64,000 nt of DNA, taken from Pontederia crassipes. Taxonomy: Eukaryota > Streptophyta > Magnoliopsida > Commelinales > Pontederiaceae. Position numbers and translations under genes: made by a program. Location of the stretch: the NCBI GenBank assembly GCA_030549335.1, contig CM060195.1:10259501-10323500 (forward strand). The letters run 5' to 3'. Every line of letters begins with the position of its first letter. Position 1 is the first letter of the stretch. Shown here piece by piece: positions 57,755 through 64,000 of this stretch. The notes beneath the pieces are model-generated. The model did not search any database and was not told the origin of the DNA. It was given only the letters and a program-made list of their open reading frames with translations.

Positions 57755-60440
57755 GTGATGACAATAAAATTAGTGCCCCTTGGCTAGATGGTAATGTTGT
57801 TCAATAATTAAGCACAAGCAGCGAGAAATTTCACGAGGAAAGAAAATGTGCAATCAGCCCTCCATTTAAGATTCGTAATCAACTCTTTTAGAAATTTTAA
57901 GAGGCAAGAGAATTGGAGTGATTTCTATGATGTTTATGTTAAAAGTTTTCTTTTTTTTTTTGAGAGAGAGATAGAGAGGAACGTTAAAAGTAAGTAATAT
58001 ATAAATACCTTAATTTTGGTGCTTCATACCTTGAAAAACAGAAAACATTGTAAGAAAGATAGATAGCGTGACGGTAGTAAATTGTTTTAAGGAGAACCAC
58101 TACAAGAAAATTATCATTTTCCGACGGATAATTTTCGACGGATAGAAATCCGTCGCAATTTGCGATAGATTTTGCGACCGAAAAGTTTTCGACGGATTTT
58201 CCGACGGTCGTGATCGTCGGAAATGAAAATAATAAATTATGTAATTTGATATATTATTATTTTATTTTTTGACGATTAGGAATGTCGATATTTCCGACGA
58301 TTGCCCATCTGCCGTAATTTAGGACAGATTTTTTGACGGTCGTGAACGTTGAAAATGAAAATACTAAATTATATAATTTATTATATTATTATTTTATTTT
58401 TCGAAGATTAGGAACGTCGATATTTCCGACGGATACCCATCCGTCGTAATTTTCGACGGATTTTCCGACGGTCGTGACCATCGGAAATGAAAATACTAAA
58501 TTATGTAATTTGTTATATTATTATTTTATTTTTCGACGATTAGGAACGTCGATATTTCCGACGGATATCAATCCGTCGCAATTTTCGATAGTTGTAACCG
58601 TCGGTAAATATATAATAATATAATATGAGGATTATTTTATTAATATAATTTGCGACAGTCCAAACCGTCGTAATTTCCGACGGTTCCAACCGTCGGTAAT
58701 AATTAGCGACTGTTCAAACCGTCGATAAAATAAAAAATAAATAGCATACATAACTAAATATAAATTAAATGATTTTCGACGGTCACAACCGTCGGTAACT
58801 TTAAAAATAATTAATATTTGTGTTTCCGACGGTTAGAGCCATCGGTAATTAAAATTCCATTATCCCATTTTTTTCGTTTTTCCGCTTTCTCATCATTCCT
58901 ATATATATAAATAAAACCCCATCTCCTCTCTCCCGCCTCTCCTCTCTCTCTCTCCCTCTCCCTCTCCCTCTCCCTCTCCCGGACCGCGAGCACCGGACGT
59001 CATCTTCCACCGGCTACCCTCTCTCGGCCGGCGAGCTTCTGACCGGACGTCATCGACCGCCGGCGACCCTCTCCCGCGCCAGTGTCTCTCTCTCTCTCTC
59101 TCCGGCCCGGACAGCCAGGCGGCCGGATCACGCCGAATTATCGACGGTTTTGTGGACCGTTGCAAATATCGGCGGTCGCGACGGTCGGAAATCCGTCAAA
59201 ATTTTTTATGGTTCTTTTCCAGCCGTCGAAAATAATTTGTGACAAGCATTTTTCGGACGTTGCCGATTCTGTCGAAAAAATTGTCAGAAACAGCGTTTCC
59301 GATGGTTTTAGGGGAAATTACAGACAGTTTTGACCGTCTATAATTCCCCTATTTCTTGTAGTGAACCAACTCCCAATCTGAAAGAAATTGTTGAGTATCA
59401 ATTAGTTCAAAGTGTCGGATTGTCAGTAGGGCTTGCTGAGTTTTTGTACTGAGTCTTTATTTGATATGAGGGTGTCTTGCTTAATTGAGTTTAGCCAAGT
59501 GAATCAAAGGTCCAATTTTGTTGGACAAGGTTTGCCATACTGGCGGGTAGATAGCTTGAGGTCAAGAAAGGAGTTGTCTAGGAGACAATGATTCTAGTGA
59601 GCCCGAGCGATTATTACACCAAGTATAATTAAGGCTTGTGGGCTTTTACATCAATCTAAAAGTTTTCTAAATGTGCTAATAGATTTAGTTAAGATGAATG
59701 GCTTGCCACCCCTCTTGTCCACCGACGACAAGAAGCAATTGAAGTCCCCAATTAGAGCTCAAAGAAAGTTCACCGAGCTCAGGGCGCATAGATCAAAGAA
59801 CCTATTCCTAAGGTTGGGAAGTGGTTCGCATAAATAAATACATGATAATGAACATTAAAACTTATCACAATAAATATCAGCATGAAGGAAATTAGGGGAA
59901 GTGAGTATAGACGTAACTTGAGTGTCCTACCCACACCAAGGCAAGACAATACCTCCGATGCGCCCAATCCCTCCCAGAAGTTACCCGCCCAAGTAGCACC
60001 GATGCGACCTGTTTAGGTTTTATATAATTTACATGGGATTCAATTAAAATTACAAGCTCTCTCTTTTGAACCTTAATATGGATTTTAATCTATCTCTAAT
60101 CTTGCATGCCAACATCTCCATCGGATGGACTTAATGCATTCCCGACTGCACGCTCCACACGCGTCCACCTGCGGCTACACAGAAGAGAAAACTAGTGAGG
60201 CGTTGGAGTTACTGACTGAGTTTTTCTTACCTCCGCCCTGGGGCTTCTTCTAGAAGGCCAAGCACGACAAAGGATCCTTCAGTCTTTCGAGCCTGGACTT
60301 CCTCTTCTCCATTCGGATTGGAGGGAGGAGGTTAGCGTCGGCCAGCTCCTCCTCGGACAAGGCGCACTACCCCCTTCATTGGCATCAACTTGCATAAAGC
60401 TAAGATTCACCCTGGAGATTAGCTCCTTATAGTCTAGCAC
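57755..60440. repeat. Tandem unit 3, truncated, carrying CACTA element 2
   Basis: Starts GTGATGACAATAAAATTAG like the other units. It is interrupted by CACTA element 2 at 58098-59363 and breaks off after CTTATAGTCTAGCAC, where units 1 and 2 continue for over 1.2 kb. Without the insertion it is about 1.42 kb. It shares more with unit 2 than with unit 1. Confidence 0.82.
58098..59363 (+). mobile_element. CACTA-type non-autonomous DNA transposon 2
   Basis: The ends are CACTACAAGAAA in inverted orientation, with AAC on each side (58095-58097 and 59364-59366). The empty site GGAGAACCAACTCCC is present in unit 1 at 39902. The 1266 bases include three direct repeats of about 132 bp (from about 58202, 58335 and 58466), each built on GACGGTCGTGA and GACGATTAGGAA. 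A CCCTCT hexamer run (about 58945-58980) and a G+C-rich core follow. No transposase is seen. It is related to element 1 but has diverged. Confidence 0.94.
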
Positions 60441-61556
60441 TTAGTTCATCCATATTGCACATGTAATTGAGATTTGTATTCTATTTATTTTATCTTTGTT
60501 GTGATATTTGTTACTAGCTATTTTTGTATTATAATTCAACTAGTATGTAACTGACGTGAACTTTAGAAGATGTAGTTTCTCACACCAGCCAATATAGTTC
60601 TAGTCGCATTTAAAATTTACTCTAGTGTCCACACTAATGCAAGTGCACAGGTCAAGTAGAAATCACGAGTGTCGTAACTCCGTTATCGAATGTCAATCTA
60701 TTTATATCTCAAAAGTTGTCACAAAAATTCAAAAGACACGAATAAAATGGAAAAAAATAACTAACAGAGAAAACTAAAATTTAGAAGAGAAGATTCTTTC
60801 ATGATGAATTAGTCGTTACTTTTAGGTTCAACTCTATATGTTGAGGTAAATGATCTCTCGATCTTGACGTTAGGAATCAACCACTCTCTCCCTAAACTCG
60901 GCAATCTCTCTTTGAGTTTAAAGGGAATAAGCCGTTAATAAATGAATTAGGAACGGTGGATTAGTTTATCTCTCAAGCTAATGAGACAAGAAATTGATCT
61001 CTCGATCGTCAAACGCCATCCTTCGGTCCTAATACGAGCAATTAGAATAAATCTAAGACAACTAGTCACTATTGTGGACTCTCGAATCACAATAGATATC
61101 AAAATGAGCTTCTCAGCCGCTTGTAGTTGACTACAACTATGCTAGTGTAATATGGCAAGAGGAAAATAACTTGTCTCTTCTCTCGAATGAGACAAGATGA
61201 TAATAACGAATAGATCTCTCGATCTAATGAAGATAGAGTACGGTTAAGGAAATCGTAGAACAACAAAAGCATAGCAGACTAGAGTTAAGAGGTAAGGCAT
61301 TAGAGAGTTTAAAACCACAATATCGACACAATATCACCACAAAAGAAATTAAGGTTTAGCCAAACATAGGCTTCAATGGAATCAGCCAGTTCTTCCCCAT
61401 CTAATCCTCCTCTACTCCTCCTTTTCTTCTCGTTTTTGTGTCCTTCCTCAAGACAAGGATAAGATAGTAGCTCAAATGTTGCAAAATATAACAGGATTTT
61501 AATACAAAGGTGATGATTTTAGCACTAATAATCATAAGTAAAATAAGGGATGATCA
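60441..61556 (-). repeat. 3' LTR of element F (outer end unresolved)
   Basis: On the minus strand the LTR starts TGATCATCCCTTATTTTACT directly after a polypurine tract AAGCTTGGGGGAGTT (61557-61571). Near 60630 it has the family end motif CTGTGCACTTGCAT. The region between shows several TCTCTCGATC and GATCTCTCGAT motifs. The outer end and target duplication are not clear, so the first 150 bases may not belong. Confidence 0.65.
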
Positions 61557-62617
61557 AACTCCCCCAAGCTTGGATTTTTACTTGTCCTCAAGCAATGCTC
61601 AAGACAAAAGGTTTCAATTTCCACCCTGTTCGCCAACTACTTTCTTTGGCATTCAGACCTCACATTCTCTACTCAAATGCCTCTTCTACATCCAAATGAC
61701 CCAGCTTAGTGAAGGTGTTCAGATGCAAGACATTTTTAAATTCCTCCAAATTCAGCTCATAAAGATCAAGGAAAATTAAACAAGTGACGAGTATACAAGT
61801 GCAGTATGGCCTAATAGTAAGAATGTCAATGCTGTGTACACAAGTGCAGTATGGGCTTTAATTTATTGACAAACATTTTCACTATTGATTGGCATTTCTT
61901 TTCATTGATCCAGTACTCATGTGATTATCCATAGTTCACTAGGAGGTCTATGTAATGAGTTTTTTATCGGCAGTTGCTCTTAGGTTGCCAGGCATGAACC
62001 CCTACGCATCTAATCACCTAGATTCACCCAGGTTCTAGAATACACCCTTTTTGTACTTTCTAGGGCTATATCAGCCCTCTTTTCCTTCGCTTTTGATTTT
62101 CACTAATTTTGTTGTAGCTAAGCTTGACTGTAGTGGAGTATTAAGTAGAGACATAATTATTAACAGGTGTAATAGAATTAAAGTTTGAGCATGAACGTGA
62201 TTAATCATCAAGCTTCTAAAAACTTCACTTAGCTACTTTCTTCAATCCATGACCCTACACTTAGAGCATGAATGGTTGTCGCCAAATGCTTCAAATTTCA
62301 TCAGTTTGATAGGGTGTCTTTGAACATGGCGTAAGAGAGAAACAATGGGCCGAGGCTATGGGGGAATGAAAACATCTCTTACTTTACAAGTCGAAATAAA
62401 ATGTTTCAATTGTTGCTTTACAGAGAAAAAACTGAAAAATTCGTTCAATTGTTCCGATTATGAGAGAGCAATTAGAATTAGAGTGGCTGGTACACAATAA
62501 TAAATAAAGAGAAAGAAGTATAAATGTACCATGTTGCCCTCTCTCCTAAGCTTGAATTCGACACTGCCAATTAGAGGGACCAGGTGGAGGTGTAAGTTTT
62601 AGCAATCTGTTAGTCAC
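61557..62617 (-). other. PPT and 3' untranslated region of element F
   Basis: Begins (minus strand, right to left) after the ORF-1-like gene. It ends with the pre-PPT hairpin (61576-61597, one wobble pair) and the polypurine tract. I see no gene in it. Confidence 0.6.
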
Positions 62618-63907
62618 TTATTGGATGTCAGTAAGGATAGAATTTTGCACCACTTCGATCCTTTGAATTTTGTTGGCATGTGCGAGACCTTGTTGTTCTA
62701 GGTTGTGGAGCAGGTCCTTCAATGCCTGGATGTCTTCATGGTGGCGGGTATTAGTTTCTACAAGCTTAGTCACCAGTTCTAAAATAAGATTCAATTTGGC
62801 CGCTAAGGTGACTGGTGCAGTCTGAGGCATTGGGTGCAAAGGAAGAGGAAGAGACGGTTACAGGTCTTCTACTTGATCTTGGTGTGGAGGGGACTCTTAG
62901 AGGTGGAAAGGACTCGAATAAGAGAGGTGGTAACGTTGGAATTGGTCGTGGGACATGGATGAAGTCGTTGATCCACCAATTCCGGCCTTGCATGATTACT
63001 GATATCTGAGGGTCCGACAATTGCAGGAGTTATGTAGAATCAGATTGTTGCCAAAAATGTTGGCCATTGATTGTGAGGACTTCTTCTTGCTTTAGGAAGT
63101 CTAGATTAATTAGCTTTGCTGTGGTTGGGTTTGTGTCACCTAAAAACACGTAATGCTCAGCAATCGTTAAGATGAGATTTCCACATAGGATTGGATAATA
63201 TTCATGAGTGGATTCCTTGAGTATGGTCTGCATGAGAAAGGCTACGAGGTTAATCTCTGAGTTGGTAACCATATGATGAAGAGTTCATTGGTAGAAACAA
63301 GATCCATGTCATAATTGTTTGGTCTTGTGAGGATGGTATTAGTTAGGAGGTATCGGAAAATAGGATTTTTAAAGTTGCGGCTGACGAGTTGGAGGGAGTT
63401 GTTGGCACGTAGTCCTGTGAGTTGGTACCAGACTTCATAAATAGGGAAGTCGGGTGGAGGAGTTTTGGAGCCTATGTTCGGGAGGTTTAGGAAATGGGCA
63501 AAGGTGTCAAGGGTCATAGAGAAATCTTGGTTATAGAGATAGAAGTCGATGTGATCAGGGACACCATCGTCGTCACAATGTACGCAGAATATCATTCCGA
63601 TGAACTCTATTGCTACGTCTTTGTAGAGATCCCAGTGTTTCATGAAGAAGGGCATTGAATGTGCTCAGTGCAGAAGAGTTCTAGTATTGTAAAAGAAACC
63701 GAGAGGTTCGAGGGTTGGAAGGTCTAAAAGCCTAGTGGAAGGGAAATTTCTGCGTCGACTATTCAATAGGTGTCATGACTCTTCGCTGTCCTCCAGTTGT
63801 CTCATGCGCGAAGGCCTCCATAGGAGGCCATCCGGGCGTAGGCGGTGTCTGATAGATTATGATGAGTTGTCGGTGTCGGAATCGGAGGATGTCCATGTAC
63901 GCTTCAT
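62618..63907 (-). pseudogene. Athila ORF-1-like protein of element F
   Basis: A possible start at 63907-63905 reads MKRTWTSSDSDTDNSS, then is broken. The main block (63655 to 63242) has FFMKHWDLYKDVAIEFIGMI, FSMTLDTFAHFLNLPNIG, IYEVWYQLTGL and STNELFIIWLPT. A frameshift leads to MVTNSEINLVAFLMQTILKE and EYYPILCGNLILTIAEHYVF. The end has a Pro/Ser-rich stretch and a helical segment, LKDLLHNLEQQGLAHANKIQ. This order fits the plant retrotransposon ORF-1 family found in Athila. Its function is unknown; some authors call the extra Athila ORF env-like. At least two frameshifts and a stop are present. Confidence 0.55.
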
Positions 63908-64000
63908 ATTGTCGGTCGGCTCTAAGGTGAGACGAGACTGGGATGTTCGTCGGACATGGCGAGGAGGGTTTGATGGGATTTTGGGGATGGAACGGCCGGT
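63908..64000 (-). other. Upstream flank of the ORF-1-like gene
   Basis: Short G+C-richer stretch upstream of the gene on the minus strand. It may contain the spacer after integrase. The window ends here. Confidence 0.35.

Noticed and set aside
58811..59333. Arg/Glu-rich open frames
   Set aside because: Products of the CT-rich hexamer run and G+C-rich core of CACTA element 2, not conserved as protein with element 1.
61510..61779. Plus-strand open frame near the F polypurine tract
   Set aside because: It overlaps the LTR boundary, hairpin and polypurine tract of element F on the other strand and has no recognisable motif.
1..64000. tRNA, rRNA or other RNA genes
   Set aside because: Apart from tRNA-complementary primer sites I saw no cloverleaf-like sequence or rRNA. 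I could not run a covariance search, so small ones could be missed.

Overview
This window is plant nuclear DNA, AT-rich and packed with transposable elements, of the kind found in gene-poor or pericentromeric regions of a flowering plant, probably a eudicot. The evidence is plant-type Ty3/gypsy polyproteins, a primer site matching plant tRNA-Asp, CACTA-type DNA transposons and two exon-like pieces of an AP-1 gamma-adaptin gene. I see no intact protein-coding gene, no convincing RNA gene and no prokaryotic feature.

Region 1 (1-28410, + strand) is a chain of three damaged Athila-lineage elements. Element A has a shortened 5' LTR, a tRNA-Asp primer site, gag and protease, has lost RT/RNase H/integrase, and ends in the LTR at 9213-11829. 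Element B starts abruptly inside gag after that LTR, carries protease, RT, RNase H and integrase, and ends in the LTR at 21462-24062. Element C is reduced to a 5'-truncated LTR, a 3' untranslated region and a 3' LTR. Two related solo LTRs have landed in them: S1 (2080-5197, inverted, TTACT duplication) in A gag, and S2 (15288-18470) in B RNase H.

Region 2 (28411-38400) holds a decayed chromovirus-like gag-pol with different base composition. It is followed by a gag-only retroelement G (LTR, tRNA-Met-type primer site, gag, then duplicated spacer modules and a duplicated polypurine motif), a candidate TIR element and another retroelement 3' end.

Region 3 (38400-60440) is host-derived or unclassified DNA. 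It has two minus-strand gamma-adaptin exon relics and then a roughly 3-kb unit repeated three times in tandem. Unit 2 is split by a minus-strand Athila element D (42832-55078). The 3' LTR of D is split by solo LTR S3 (TTAAT duplication), and S3 is split by a CACTA element (TTT duplication), giving four levels of nesting. Unit 3 carries a second CACTA element (AAC duplication) whose empty site survives in unit 1.

Region 4 (60441-64000) is the 3' part of another minus-strand Athila-type element F, with an ORF-1-like gene between the expected integrase and the 3' LTR.

The coding relics are gag (capsid and nucleocapsid), protease, RT/RNase H and integrase; none looks able to act today because of stops, frameshifts, deletions and insertions. 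The most interesting signals are non-coding structures conserved among these elements: a modular repeat inside the LTRs that largely tracks LTR length, dense GTTATC arrays, two conserved hairpins (one after integrase, one just before the polypurine tract), and an array of AATAAA-bearing motifs in the 3' untranslated region.
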